Part shown: piece after piece, positions 17,556 through 26,239 of the stretch
Numbering within the stretch: the first letter of the stretch is position 1
Layout of the letters: the number at the start of each line of letters is the position of its first letter
Source of the DNA: Terrimonas sp.
GTDB taxonomy: Bacteria; Bacteroidota; Bacteroidia; Chitinophagales; Chitinophagaceae
Assembly (NCBI RefSeq): GCF_003075435.1
Contig: NZ_QCZJ01000010.1
Coordinates: forward strand, 62,001 to 126,000
DNA length: 64,000 bases
Reading direction: 5' to 3'
The notes under the pieces: model-generated
What the model was told of the DNA's origin: nothing
The model's database searches: none
Seen by the model: the letters and a program-made list of their open reading frames with translations, nothing else
Translations under genes and position numbers: made by a program

Positions 17556-19391
17556 ATGTGTGGAATTGTTGCTTATATCGGGTATCGCCAGGCTTATCCT
17601 GTAATTATAAAAGGGTTAAAAAGATTAGAATACAGAGGTTATGACAGCGCGGGAGTAGCATTGCTGAATCATGGAATTAAATTATACAAAAAAAAAGGAA
17701 AGGTAGCTGCACTTGAAGAAATTACTATAGGTAAAGACCTGGATGGTAGTATCGGTATCGGTCATACGCGTTGGGCAACACATGGAGAACCGAGTGATAG
17801 AAATGCACATCCTCATTTGTCTGCCAACGGAAAGCTGGCGATGATACATAACGGCATTATTGAAAATTATGCCGCACTCAGGCATGAGCTGATTAAAAAA
17901 GGTTATGTTTTTCACAGTGATACTGATACTGAAGTATTGCTGAATTTTATTGAAGACATTCAGAAGAACAATGAAAGTACACTGGAAGAAGCATTGCGTA
18001 TTGCATTAAAACGCATTGTTGGTGCGTATGTGATTGTACTGATAGATAAAGATGATCCTGACACCCTTATAGCTGCAAGAAAGGGTAGCCCGCTGGTAAT
18101 TGGTATAGGCAAGGGTGAACATTTTTTAGCGAGCGATGCTTCGCCGATTATTGAATATACCAAGGAAGTAGTGTATGTAAACGATTACCAGATAGCTATC
18201 ATCAAAGCAGATGAACTGATACTGAAAAATCTGGGTAATGAAAGACAAACCCCTTTTATACAAAAGCTCGATCTTGAATTAGCCGCTATTGAAAAAGGCG
18301 GTTACGATCATTTCATGCTTAAAGAAATTTATGAACAGCCACATACTATTTATGATTGCTTACGCGGAAGGCTGGATGTTTCAGAGGGAACAATAACCAT
18401 GTCCGGCATTCAGAATAATATTGACCTGATAAAAAATGCCAACAGGATTTTAATTATCGCCTGCGGCACATCGTGGCATGCGGGTTTGATTGCTGAATAT
18501 GTAATTGAGGAGCTATGCCGTATACCTGTTGAGGTGGAGTATGCATCGGAATTCCGTTATCGGAATCCGGTTGTTCACAAAGGAGATATGATCATTGCTA
18601 TTTCCCAAAGTGGCGAAACCGCAGATACCCTTGTGGCTATTGAGAGGGCAAAAGAGCAGGGAGCGGTAATACTGGGTATTGTAAATGTTGTTGGCTCATC
18701 CATCGCGAGAATATCTCATGCAGGCGCATATACACATGCCGGTCCCGAAATTGGTGTAGCCAGCACAAAAGCGTTTACCGCGCAGTTAACGGTACTTGCG
18801 ATGGTGGCATTAAAAATTGCAAAAGAAAGAGAAACGATTACTAATGAACGTTACCTGCATCTTATCAACGAATTGAATGAAGTGCCGGAAAAGGTAAAGC
18901 AGATACTGGATGGAGCTGATTATATAAAAGATATAGCTGCAAAATATAAAGATGTACCGAACGCATTATACCTTGGACGGGGATATAATTTCCCGGTTGC
19001 ATTGGAGGGAGCGCTCAAATTAAAAGAGATTTCTTATATACATGCCGAAGGTTATCCTGCTGCGGAAATGAAACACGGGCCTATTGCCCTTGTTGATGAA
19101 AACCTGCCGGTAATATTTGTTGCCACAAAAGATACCTATCACGAAAAAATTGTGAGCAATATACAGGAGATAAAAGCGCGTAAAGGGAAAGTAATAGCTG
19201 TTATTACAGAAGGCGATGAAACAATTAAGGGAATGGCTGACGATATAATGCCGATTCCTGAAGCAGATGAATTGATCGCCCCGATATTAAGTGTAATTCC
19301 ATTGCAGCTGCTGTCGTATTATATTGGCATAGCAAAGGAGTATGATGTAGACAAACCCCGGAACCTTGCCAAGAGTGTGACGGTGGAGTAG
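17556..19391 (+). CDS. glmS: Glutamine--fructose-6-phosphate aminotransferase (isomerizing)
   Basis: GlmS makes glucosamine-6-phosphate, the entry to peptidoglycan and LPS amino sugars. The start is fixed by the N-terminal nucleophile: ATG 17556 gives MCGIVAYIG with Cys2 free after Met removal; 25 upstream in-frame codons were rejected. The class II glutaminase domain (1-~220) contains GHTRWATHG and HNGIIENY. Two SIS domains follow, with CGTSWHAG, SQSGETADT and EGYPAAEMKHGP. The C terminus KPRNLAKSVTVE is typical. 611 residues, normal length. Confidence 0.97.
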   Translation: MCGIVAYIGYRQAYPVIIKGLKRLEYRGYDSAGVALLNHGIKLYKKKGKVAALEEITIGKDLDGSIGIGHTRWATHGEPSDRNAHPHLSANGKLAMIHNGIIENYAALRHELIKKGYVFHSDTDTEVLLNFIEDIQKNNESTLEEALRIALKRIVGAYVIVLIDKDDPDTLIAARKGSPLVIGIGKGEHFLASDASPIIEYTKEVVYVNDYQIAIIKADELILKNLGNERQTPFIQKLDLELAAIEKGGYDHFMLKEIYEQPHTIYDCLRGRLDVSEGTITMSGIQNNIDLIKNANRILIIACGTSWHAGLIAEYVIEELCRIPVEVEYASEFRYRNPVVHKGDMIIAISQSGETADTLVAIERAKEQGAVILGIVNVVGSSIARISHAGAYTHAGPEIGVASTKAFTAQLTVLAMVALKIAKERETITNERYLHLINELNEVPEKVKQILDGADYIKDIAAKYKDVPNALYLGRGYNFPVALEGALKLKEISYIHAEGYPAAEMKHGPIALVDENLPVIFVATKDTYHEKIVSNIQEIKARKGKVIAVITEGDETIKGMADDIMPIPEADELIAPILSVIPLQLLSYYIGIAKEYDVDKPRNLAKSVTVE

Positions 19392-19443
19392 AGCTGTCAG
19401 CTACCAGTGTCATGTGTTCACCTGGTAGCTGACGGCTGATAGC
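19391..19443 (+). repeat. Long hairpin directly after glmS
   Basis: GTCAGCTACCAG (19396-19407) pairs perfectly with CTGGTAGCTGAC (19422-19433), and flanking GAGCT/AGCTC bases extend the stem. There is no U-run, so this is not a classic terminator. Related AGCTGTCAGC / GCTATTAGCGGTCAGC sequence occurs at about 8440-8480, pointing to a REP-like family that may protect the mRNA 3' end. Confidence 0.6.
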
Positions 19444-19522
19444 TCACTCTTCAGAGCCAAAAATTTCAAACTATATTAAACTTAGCTTCTTATTTTTGAA
19501 TAACATCATCATAAGAAGACAC

Positions 19523-20308
19523 ATGAGATTCAAACATCTTTTTTTCAGTATCATTTTTGTATGCGCTGTTCAAACTGTTTTTGCGTGGGGCGTTACAGGT
19601 CACAGGGTTGTGGCTGAAATAGCGCAGCGTCACTTAAATTCAAAAGCCAAAAAAGAACTTAAAAAGCTGATAGGAGATGTTCCGCTCGCATTTTGGGCAA
19701 ATTGGGCTGACTTTATAAAGTCTGATACATCATGGCGCTTTGCGGGTAAGTGGCATTATGTTGATCTGCCCGCGCATATGGACAAAGCTGATTTTATCCG
19801 TGACCTTAAAGCATTGCCCGGTGAAAATTTATATACGCAAATTTTATCGTTGCAGGCGCAGATCAAAGATGCAAACCTGCCACTGGATAAGAAACAAACA
19901 GCTTTAAAATTTCTTATTCATCTTGTCGGCGATTTGCACCAGCCGCTGCATGTGGGCCGCGATGAAGACCAGGGCGGTAATAAAATACAGCTTACCTGGT
20001 TTGGCAAGCCGACCAACCTGCATGTAATATGGGATGAAACGCTGGTTGATTTTCAGCAATGGAGCTATACGGAATATGCTACTGTGCTAAATGTAGCAGA
20101 TAAAACGCAGGTGGCACAATGGCAAAACACCTCCCTTGAAGAATGGTTTTACGAATCGCATATTATATCTGATAAGATATACGACAATACAGCGCCGGGT
20201 TCGAAACTGCGTTACGAATACAACTATATGTTTGTACAGGATTTGAATGATCAGTTACTGAAAGGCGGGTTAAGATTAGCAAAAATTTTGAATGAGATAC
20301 TGGGATAG
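19523..20308 (+). CDS. S1/P1 nuclease family protein
   Basis: The 261-residue protein has a signal peptide (ATG 19523, MRFKHLFFSIIFVCAVQTVFA) whose cleavage exposes Trp as first residue of WGVTGHRVVAEIA, as needed for zinc binding in this family. Other zinc-site motifs are WHYVDLP, FLIHLVGDLHQPLHVG and HVIWDE. S1/P1 enzymes are secreted trinuclear-zinc nucleases that cut single-stranded nucleic acid and remove 3'-phosphates, likely for phosphate or nucleoside salvage. Confidence 0.93.
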   Translation: MRFKHLFFSIIFVCAVQTVFAWGVTGHRVVAEIAQRHLNSKAKKELKKLIGDVPLAFWANWADFIKSDTSWRFAGKWHYVDLPAHMDKADFIRDLKALPGENLYTQILSLQAQIKDANLPLDKKQTALKFLIHLVGDLHQPLHVGRDEDQGGNKIQLTWFGKPTNLHVIWDETLVDFQQWSYTEYATVLNVADKTQVAQWQNTSLEEWFYESHIISDKIYDNTAPGSKLRYEYNYMFVQDLNDQLLKGGLRLAKILNEILG

Positions 20309-20430
20309 AGGTAGTAAATACATGTTGTTATAGATATCGTAAGTTTTCGGCCTTAAACAGGTTTTATAAAAGCATGATTGCATGTTGCGGGAAAATTATC
20401 AATGAAATCATGAAAATAAAATGGAAAATG

Positions 20431-20523
20431 CAACACAGAATACGCGGATATGATGGATGATCCTGAAGCTATCCGCAGGGATCAGTATTATCCGGGTATT
20501 CCGTATGCTATTCTTCGAAAATA
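20431..20523 (+). repeat. Short dispersed repeat of the ATAAAACGGAT family
   Basis: Intergenic copy with CACAGAATACGCGGATATGA, GGATGATCC, ATCCGGGTATTCCG and GCTATTCTTCG. It is related to 13061-13151 and 63424-63520. It fills most of the gap between the nuclease gene and the convergent pgk. Confidence 0.6.
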
Positions 20524-20546
20524 TGTATAATAAATGGTTTACCTGT

Positions 20547-21746
20547 TTACAGCGCTGATACTGCGGCTATGCCCGGTAATATTTTTCCCTCAAAATATTC
20601 AAGCATAGCGCCGCCGCCGGTTGATACATAGCTTACTTTATCTGCATAACCAAACTGGTTAACAGCAGCTACAGAATCACCACCACCAACAAGTGAGAAT
20701 GCACCGTTCTGCGTAGCTGCTGCTACAGCTTCTGCAATGGCTTTTGTGCCACCCTGGAATTTTGCCATTTCAAAAACGCCCATAGGTCCATTCCATAAAA
20801 TGGTTTTTGATCTCTTTATTACATTGGTAAACTGCTCACGGGCATTTTCGCCAATATCCAGTCCCATCCAGCCGTCAGGTATCTCATTGCTGGGGGCAGA
20901 AGAAGTGTTCGCATTCGCGTCAAATTTGTCTGCAACAATTGAATCAGAAGGTAAATGAATATTAACTCCGGCTTCTTCGGCTTTCTTTAATAACATTCTT
21001 GCTACATCCAGCCTGTCTTCTTCACAAAGTGAATTGCCTATTTTACCACCCTGGGCTTTCATGAAAGTATAAGCCATACCGCCGCCAATAATAATATCGG
21101 TAGCCTTTTTCAGCAGGTTTTCTATAATGAGAATTTTATCAGAAACTTTTGCACCGCCAATGATAGCGGTAAATGGCTTTTCGGATTGATGCAATACTTT
21201 TTCAGCGCTCTTTACTTCACCTTCCATCAACAGTCCAAACATTCTTTTTTCAACAGGAAAGAATTTAGCGATGATAGAAGTAGAGGCATGTGCCCTGTGC
21301 GCGGTACCGAAAGCATCGTTTACGTATACGTCACCAAGCGATGCGAGCTTTTTGGCAAATGCTTCGTCTCCGGCTTCTTCTTCTTTATAAAAGCGAAGAT
21401 TTTCCAATAATAATACTTCACCGGGCTTCATCATGTCGGCAGTAAGAAAAGCCTGCTCTCCAATGCAATCATTCGCGAATAAAACAGTTGTGCCGCTTAA
21501 CAAATCACTCAGGTGCTTTACCAGGTGTTTTAAGGAGTATTTGTCTTCGGGTCCTTTTTTAGGACGACCGAAATGGCTCATCAGGATCACTTTGCCGCCA
21601 TCGTCTAATATTTTTTTAATAGTGGGCACAGCTGCACGCATGCGCGTATCATCAGTAATTTCAAGTTTATCGTTCAGGGGTACGTTAAAGTCAACACGCA
21701 CTAATGCTTTTTGACTTTTAAAATTATACGAGGAGAATTTTGACAT
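20547..21746 (-). CDS. pgk: Phosphoglycerate kinase
   Basis: The 399-residue glycolytic enzyme transfers phosphate between 1,3-bisphosphoglycerate and ADP. It has the N-terminal substrate region [21 protein letters not shown] and [11 protein letters not shown], the hinge and nucleotide domain [12 protein letters not shown], and the glycine-rich ending [16 protein letters not shown] ... [14 protein letters not shown]. Length is standard. It is downstream of gap on the same strand (192-bp gap), giving the common gap-pgk arrangement, though the gap may hold its own promoter. Confidence 0.98.
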   Translation of the reverse strand: MSKFSSYNFKSQKALVRVDFNVPLNDKLEITDDTRMRAAVPTIKKILDDGGKVILMSHFGRPKKGPEDKYSLKHLVKHLSDLLSGTTVLFANDCIGEQAFLTADMMKPGEVLLLENLRFYKEEEAGDEAFAKKLASLGDVYVNDAFGTAHRAHASTSIIAKFFPVEKRMFGLLMEGEVKSAEKVLHQSEKPFTAIIGGAKVSDKILIIENLLKKATDIIIGGGMAYTFMKAQGGKIGNSLCEEDRLDVARMLLKKAEEAGVNIHLPSDSIVADKFDANANTSSAPSNEIPDGWMGLDIGENAREQFTNVIKRSKTILWNGPMGVFEMAKFQGGTKAIAEAVAAATQNGAFSLVGGGDSVAAVNQFGYADKVSYVSTGGGAMLEYFEGKILPGIAAVSAL

Positions 21747-21938
21747 ATTGCAGAGGATTTAGACAATAATAAAAGCAAAGAGAGTGCTAAGATATACTAT
21801 ACTCACAAACTATGGTGAAGAATCTGTAACAATCTCTTTGCTGTTTAGGCAGCATGAGCGCTGCTGAATATGGTTATAAACGTACAAGAGTGCGACGCAA
21901 CGAAGATGCCATATGCACTACAGCCGGCTTTCTAACAA

Positions 21939-22952
21939 TTATTTGCTGATTAACTGTGCAAAATAATGCACACTGCGTACGAGCTGGCTTACATAGCTCA
22001 TTTCATTATCGTACCAGCTAACTGTTTTTACAAGTTGTGCATCGCCTACGGTCAATACTTTTGTTTGTGTGGCATCGAACAAAGAACCATAGGTTGTTCC
22101 GATAATGTCGCTGCTTACAATTTCGTCTTCGGTATAGCCGAATGATTCGTTAGAAGCGGCTTTCATAGCGGCATTTATTTCTTCAACTGTAACTTTTTTG
22201 GAAAGTATGCTTACTAATTCTGTAAGAGAACCGGTAAGGGTTGGTACGCGCTGGGCGCTACCATCTAATTTACCTTTTAAGCCAGGCAATACCAGCCCGA
22301 TAGCTTTAGCGGCGCCGGTGCTGTTAGGCACAATGTTCTGCGCTGCTGCTCTTGCACGGCGAAGATCGCCTTTGGGATGTGGCGCATCCTGTGTGTTCTG
22401 ATCGTTCGTGTAGGCGTGAATGGTAGTCATGATACCGGAAACGATACCGAATTTTTTATCGAGCACATCTGCCATTGGCGCAAGGCAGTTGGTAGTGCAT
22501 GATGCGCAGCTGATAATGGTTTCTGATCCGTCAAGAATATTATGGTTTACATTAAAAACGATTGTTTTTAAATCGCCGGTTGCGGGTGCAGAAATAACTA
22601 CTTTTTTAGCGCCGGCTTTAAGGTGAGCGGCTGCTTTATCTTTATCAGTAAAAAAGCCTGTACATTCCAGTACCACATCCACATCATGCTCTCCCCAGGG
22701 AATTTGTGCAGGATCTTTTTGCGCGTATATTTTTATTTCATCACCATTTACTATGATTGAATTTTCGGTAGCTTTTACCTCTTCGTTAAAGCGACCCTGT
22801 GCGGTATCATATTTTAATAAATGAGCCAACACTTTCGGGCTGGTAAGATCATTGATCGCCACAATATCTATACCCTCCATGTTATGTATCTGGCGGTATA
22901 CTAACCGGCCTATTCTTCCGAATCCGTTAATAGCAACTTTTACTGTGCTCAT
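21939..22952 (-). CDS. gap: Type I glyceraldehyde-3-phosphate dehydrogenase
   Basis: The 337-residue NAD-dependent enzyme starts at ATG 22952 ([16 protein letters not shown], Rossmann motif); an upstream TTG adding two codons was rejected. The active-site segment [11 protein letters not shown] carries the catalytic Cys, and [14 protein letters not shown] is the conserved C-terminal signature. It catalyses oxidation and phosphorylation of glyceraldehyde-3-phosphate. It lies upstream of pgk on the same strand and divergent from tRNA-Glu. Confidence 0.98.
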   Translation of the reverse strand: MSTVKVAINGFGRIGRLVYRQIHNMEGIDIVAINDLTSPKVLAHLLKYDTAQGRFNEEVKATENSIIVNGDEIKIYAQKDPAQIPWGEHDVDVVLECTGFFTDKDKAAAHLKAGAKKVVISAPATGDLKTIVFNVNHNILDGSETIISCASCTTNCLAPMADVLDKKFGIVSGIMTTIHAYTNDQNTQDAPHPKGDLRRARAAAQNIVPNSTGAAKAIGLVLPGLKGKLDGSAQRVPTLTGSLTELVSILSKKVTVEEINAAMKAASNESFGYTEDEIVSSDIIGTTYGSLFDATQTKVLTVGDAQLVKTVSWYDNEMSYVSQLVRSVHYFAQLISK

Positions 22953-23068
22953 TGTCAATTGTTTTAATCTTTTTAAAAATTGAGATGCAAATTTACGACT
23001 TAATGTTTAACAAAAGTGAAAGAAAAAGGGTCTCTCTGCATCAGAAATACAGATATTTTAGAAAATTT

Positions 23069-23100
23069 TTTGGATGGATATGCTGGTACATATATCTTTG
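23069..23100 (+). promoter_or_regulatory. Bacteroidetes-type promoter for tRNA-Glu
   Basis: The -33 box is TTTG (23069-23072) and the -7 box TATCTTTG (23093-23100), matching TAnnTTTG, with 20 nt between. The start of transcription would fall about 10 nt before the mature tRNA 5' end at 23119. Confidence 0.7.
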
Positions 23101-23118
23101 CACTCCCAAAAACAAAAC

Positions 23119-23190
23119 GGCCCGTTGGTCAAGGGGTTAAGACGCATCCCTTTCACGGATGAATCACGAGTTCGATTCTCGTACGGGCTA
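23119..23190 (+). tRNA. tRNA-Glu (anticodon UUC)
   Basis: This is a 72-nt cloverleaf. The acceptor stem GGCCCGT pairs with ACGGGCT (first pair G-U), discriminator A. The D arm contains GGTCAAGGGGTTAAGAC. The anticodon stem CATCC/GGATG encloses loop CTTTCAC with anticodon TTC. The T arm is ACGAG-TTCGATT-CTCGT. CCA is not encoded. The anticodon reads Glu codons GAA/GAG. Confidence 0.95.
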
Positions 23191-23231
23191 CAAGGGGTTT
23201 TTCCCAGATAGGAAAATCTAGCAGAAAATTA

Positions 23232-23263
23232 AACGGCAATTCCTTAGATGGATTGCCGTTTTT
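23232..23263 (+). terminator. Terminator after tRNA-Glu
   Basis: The inverted repeat AACGGCAAT / ATTGCCGTT (9 bp, with further CC/GG pairing inside) is followed by TTTTTG. It sits 42 bp downstream of the tRNA and upstream of the fic promoter palindrome, so it separates the two units. Confidence 0.75.
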
Positions 23264-23264
23264 G

Positions 23265-23314
23265 TTTGACTATAGATTATTATAGTCAAACAAAATTTAA
23301 TTTCTTTGACTATA
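23265..23314 (+). promoter_or_regulatory. Palindromic operator in front of the fic gene
   Basis: The perfect inverted repeat TTTGACTATA (23265-23274) / TATAGTCAAA (23281-23290) has a 6-bp spacer. A third direct copy TTTGACTATA lies at 23305-23314, 22 bp before the fic start codon. TTTG in each half also fits a -33 box, so binding would probably block or shape transcription. It is distinct from the 21-bp sulfur-region palindrome. The regulator is unknown; the C-terminal winged helix of Fic itself is one candidate. Confidence 0.6.
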
Positions 23315-23336
23315 AAAATTTTTAGTAAATTCGGAA

Positions 23337-24473
23337 ATGTACCTAAAAGATTACAGAGCAGGCGTGTTTAGCAAACAACATGGATATAAGAGTTTCAACC
23401 CTAATCCTATCAATAAAGAATGGATAATAACATCCCCCGAAATAATTACTCTTTTAGAAGAAGCCAATTTAAAACTCGGAGAGCTTAATGCTTTTTCTTC
23501 TTTTGTTCCGGATGTTGATGTTTTTATCAGGATGCATATTGTAAAAGAAGCCACTCAATCAAGCCGGATAGAAGGTACAAGAACAAAAATGGACGAAGCT
23601 GTTCTGGAAGCAAAAGACATCAGTCCTGAACTAAAAGATGACTGGCAGGAAGTGCAGAATTACATTGAAGCAATGCATTACGCCATTAAAAAAATGAAGA
23701 CGCTACCGCTATCTTCCAGATTAATAAGGGAAGCGCATAAAATTTTATTGAAAGGAGTAAGGGGAAAGCACAAGTTGCCAGGTGAATTTCGCAGCAGTCA
23801 AAATTGGATTGGAGGGGCAACTATTAATGATGCAGTCTTTGTGCCACCACACCATTCCCTTGTGCCGGATTGTATAAGTGATTTGGAGAAATTCCTGAAT
23901 AATGACAACATTCAGGTACCACATTTGGTCAGGATTGCAATAGCGCATTATCAATTTGAAGCCATACATCCTTTCTTGGATGGTAACGGAAGGATCGGAA
24001 GGCTTTTGATTACCTTATACCTGATCAATCAGAAAATATTGAACAAACCGACATTATATTTTTCGGACTTTATTGAAAAAAACAGGCAACATTATTACAA
24101 TAATTTAATGGCTGTTTCATTAGAAAGTAAAATAGAGCAATGGTTGAAGTTCTTTATAGTGGGGATAATTGAAACTGCAAGAACTGCCATAGAAACATTT
24201 GCCAGGATCATTGCCCTTCGGGATAAATTGGAGAAAGAAGTCATTGTATCATTAGGGAAGAGGTTACCCAATGCCAAATCTTTGCTTACATATTTGTATA
24301 GTAAGCCGGTAGTTACAGTAGCAGATGTTATGCATAGTTTAGATATAACTAAGCAAACAGCTAACGTTCTCATTAAAGATTTTAGTGACTTGGGAATATT
24401 AAAAGAACAAACAGGATATAAACGTAACAGGATATTTGTATTTGAGGAATATTTGAGATTGTTTGAAAAATAA
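23337..24473 (+). CDS. Fic family protein with autoinhibitory motif and C-terminal winged helix
   Basis: The 378-residue protein has the full active loop HPFLDGNGRIGR (211-222), with the catalytic His. An N-terminal inhibitory helix SSRIEG (75-80), fitting (S/T)xxxE(G/N), makes it a class II Fic protein. Such enzymes usually AMPylate protein targets. The C-terminal ~80 residues (VVTVADVMHSLDITKQTANVLIKDFSDLGIL) are a winged helix-turn-helix, suggesting DNA binding or self-regulation. It sits 147 bp after tRNA-Glu behind a palindromic promoter and is followed by decayed DNA, a setting typical of horizontally acquired genes. Confidence 0.88.
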   Translation: MYLKDYRAGVFSKQHGYKSFNPNPINKEWIITSPEIITLLEEANLKLGELNAFSSFVPDVDVFIRMHIVKEATQSSRIEGTRTKMDEAVLEAKDISPELKDDWQEVQNYIEAMHYAIKKMKTLPLSSRLIREAHKILLKGVRGKHKLPGEFRSSQNWIGGATINDAVFVPPHHSLVPDCISDLEKFLNNDNIQVPHLVRIAIAHYQFEAIHPFLDGNGRIGRLLITLYLINQKILNKPTLYFSDFIEKNRQHYYNNLMAVSLESKIEQWLKFFIVGIIETARTAIETFARIIALRDKLEKEVIVSLGKRLPNAKSLLTYLYSKPVVTVADVMHSLDITKQTANVLIKDFSDLGILKEQTGYKRNRIFVFEEYLRLFEK

Positions 24474-24631
24474 GAACTTGAAATAAAAGGTTTGATAGTA
24501 AAAGTGGAGGACGCACTCATTTTTCTCTTTCCCCACCGCCAGAATGACAGTCAGGCAATTCACTGAACTGCAAAAAATTCTCTACGATTTGGTCAGATAA
24601 TTTTCCCGTTAGGGCTACCTCACCGGAAGTT

Positions 24632-24835
24632 TTGAGAATCATCTCGGAAGTTCCGGTTTCTTTTTCCTCTGTATTGCACTTCAACACATTTCAAACCACC
24701 AAAGATGGAAAATTTAGAGGAGCGAACACTTGTCAACATGATGTGGATGTAGTGATTAATATACCCGAAAAATGCAAAGCTGTACAAATGGGTAGGTTTA
24801 ATCAGGATGGTGAGATGGAGATATTTGAAGATTGA
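24632..24835 (+). pseudogene. Degraded coding remnant
   Basis: A 67-codon open frame ends in a protein-like stretch (HDVDVVINIPEKCKAVQMGRFNQDGEMEIFED), while its first half overlaps a hairpin and does not look like a protein start. The tail reads like the end of an ATPase-type or mobile-element protein, but I cannot name the family. It is probably the 3' remnant of a deleted gene. Confidence 0.35.
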
Positions 24836-25038
24836 AGATAGACGTGTGGCTCAATAATTCAATGAAACGCATCCTGCTCTTTCCTTAGGTAATAATTTCT
24901 TTTAATCTGCCTCTTCAGAACCAATCAGGAATATCTCGAACCAAAATATTCCAAATAAATCAGGAAATGTCACCAGAAGTTGCTAAATACTTCAAGTCGT
25001 CTAAAATTTGGTTCGAGTCTTCGACCTTTGGGGCTACC

Positions 25039-25077
25039 AAACCGGAAAGTAGATTTTTATCTTCTTTCCGGTTTTTT
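25039..25077 (+). terminator. Terminator-like hairpin in decayed region
   Basis: AAACCGGAAAG (25039-25049) pairs with CTTTCCGGTTT (25064-25074), followed by T residues. A related imperfect hairpin lies near 24620-24665. No intact gene is upstream, so it is probably left over from a lost transcription unit. Confidence 0.6.
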
Positions 25078-25403
25078 ATTTTGCTGAAACCCACATTCAG
25101 GCTATATGTCAGCCGAACGATCTTATTAAGCAGAGGAGTTCGATATTTAAAACCGTCAAAAATCAGTTTTCCAGGAAAAATCGAACACAGGATATATCAC
25201 ACTCTGTCCCAGGTTTGGCAGCATTGCCTTGCGCCAGGCCAGATCTGCTGGCTTACTGTTACTTATCTTGATTTTTTAAACAGGTATAGTATAAATAGCA
25301 TGGCTATTATTATAGCGAAACAAGTAATGCTCAGGCAGCAGATCAGCCAACACACAACACCATCACTTCTTGCATGCGCCAGCGCATACAGCCTGTTAAT
25401 TAT

Positions 25404-26225
25404 TTACCTGGCAGGCGTAAGCGGAATCAGCAATATGTTTTTGATGATCATTTCTGCTCCTTCTGATTGAATCTGTATGCGGCCGCTTCCCGGATAAACA
25501 TCAAGCGCCCTGTTTACCAGAATACCGTTGAGGTAAACAGAAATTTCCCTGCCTCGTACAACACATTCTATTTTATTCCATTCTCCTACAGCGTTTTCTA
25601 TATCCTGTTTTCCTCTGAAATTAATAACATCCTCCCATGCGGCATCACGTCCCCACCAGTTAATTCTACCGCCGTTGATAGTGACTGTATCCTCTCCGTT
25701 TTTTTGAAAAACATAGCTGCTCTTTTGCTTATCCTTTGCTACTGTGCATGTAAGTGAAAAGTTTTTACTGCCATCGCCCACCACCAACATGTCTCCTGAA
25801 CCGCCTTCTATAATCTGGCATTCAATGCCATGCATCCAGGTGCCTGAGTATCCTCCGTCTTCGCCATTTGAATGTACGAGTATGCCTCCGTCTCTTGCAT
25901 TTTCTTTTCGGGGTATATGTGTTTTCCCTCCCCATTTATATTCTACAGACAATGTATAATTCTCGTAAATATCATTTGTAGTAATACATCCCCATTCTTC
26001 TCCTGAAATATGGAGTAATCCTTTTTTTACGGTAAATACTTTTTGGGGATCAGTATTTTTTCCCCGGTCTTTAATAAAAGTATACCAGCCATTCAGATCT
26101 ATACCATTAAATAATTTTATTACCGTTGTATCGGTGTTTCTTTTAGTAGCAGGTAAAGCAACAACCGTTATATGCTGCAACGCCATTATGCAGAAAAGAA
26201 ATAAAGATGTTGGAATTTTTATCAT
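25404..26225 (-). CDS. DUF1080 (3-keto-disaccharide hydrolase-like) secreted protein
   Basis: The 273-residue protein has a signal peptide (ATG 26225, MIKIPTSLFLFCIMALQHIT region) and one DUF1080 concanavalin-like domain. It starts at VIKLFNGIDLNGWYTF and includes ENYTLSVEYKW, DGGILVHSNGEDG, WMHGIECQIIEGG and EWNKIECVVRGREISVYLNG. Members bind or hydrolyse oxidised (3-keto) glycosides in the periplasm. It lies 14 bp downstream of the cytochrome-like dehydrogenase gene, so the two form an operon likely used to oxidise and split sugars. Confidence 0.88.
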   Translation of the reverse strand: MIKIPTSLFLFCIMALQHITVVALPATKRNTDTTVIKLFNGIDLNGWYTFIKDRGKNTDPQKVFTVKKGLLHISGEEWGCITTNDIYENYTLSVEYKWGGKTHIPRKENARDGGILVHSNGEDGGYSGTWMHGIECQIIEGGSGDMLVVGDGSKNFSLTCTVAKDKQKSSYVFQKNGEDTVTINGGRINWWGRDAAWEDVINFRGKQDIENAVGEWNKIECVVRGREISVYLNGILVNRALDVYPGSGRIQIQSEGAEMIIKNILLIPLTPAR

Positions 26226-26239
26226 AATCAATGTATGTT

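Larger units (their letters stand above)
24474..25403. other. Decayed intergenic region after fic
   Basis: This stretch of 930 bp has no convincing intact gene. It contains a short degraded coding remnant (24632-24835), the inverted pair CTCGAACCAAA (24935-24945) / TTTGGTTCGAG (25007-25017), two related blocks of the form GGGCTACC...ACCGGAA each followed by a CCGG hairpin (near 24615-24665 and 25031-25077), and a repeat-like segment 25206-25392. That segment shares CAGGTTT-GCAGCATTGCCTTG with 29716-29745. It resembles the scar of a mobile element next to tRNA-Glu. Confidence 0.5.

Noticed and set aside
23265-23314. Three TTTGACTATA copies as a small CRISPR array
   Set aside because: Copies are only 10 bp, one is inverted, spacing is irregular and no cas genes are present; better explained as an operator.
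25007-25036. GGTTCGAGTC...GGGGCTACCA as a tRNA 3' end or attachment site
   Set aside because: The T-arm does not pair and no 5' half is present. Similarity to tRNA-Glu's 3' end is too weak to call an att site.
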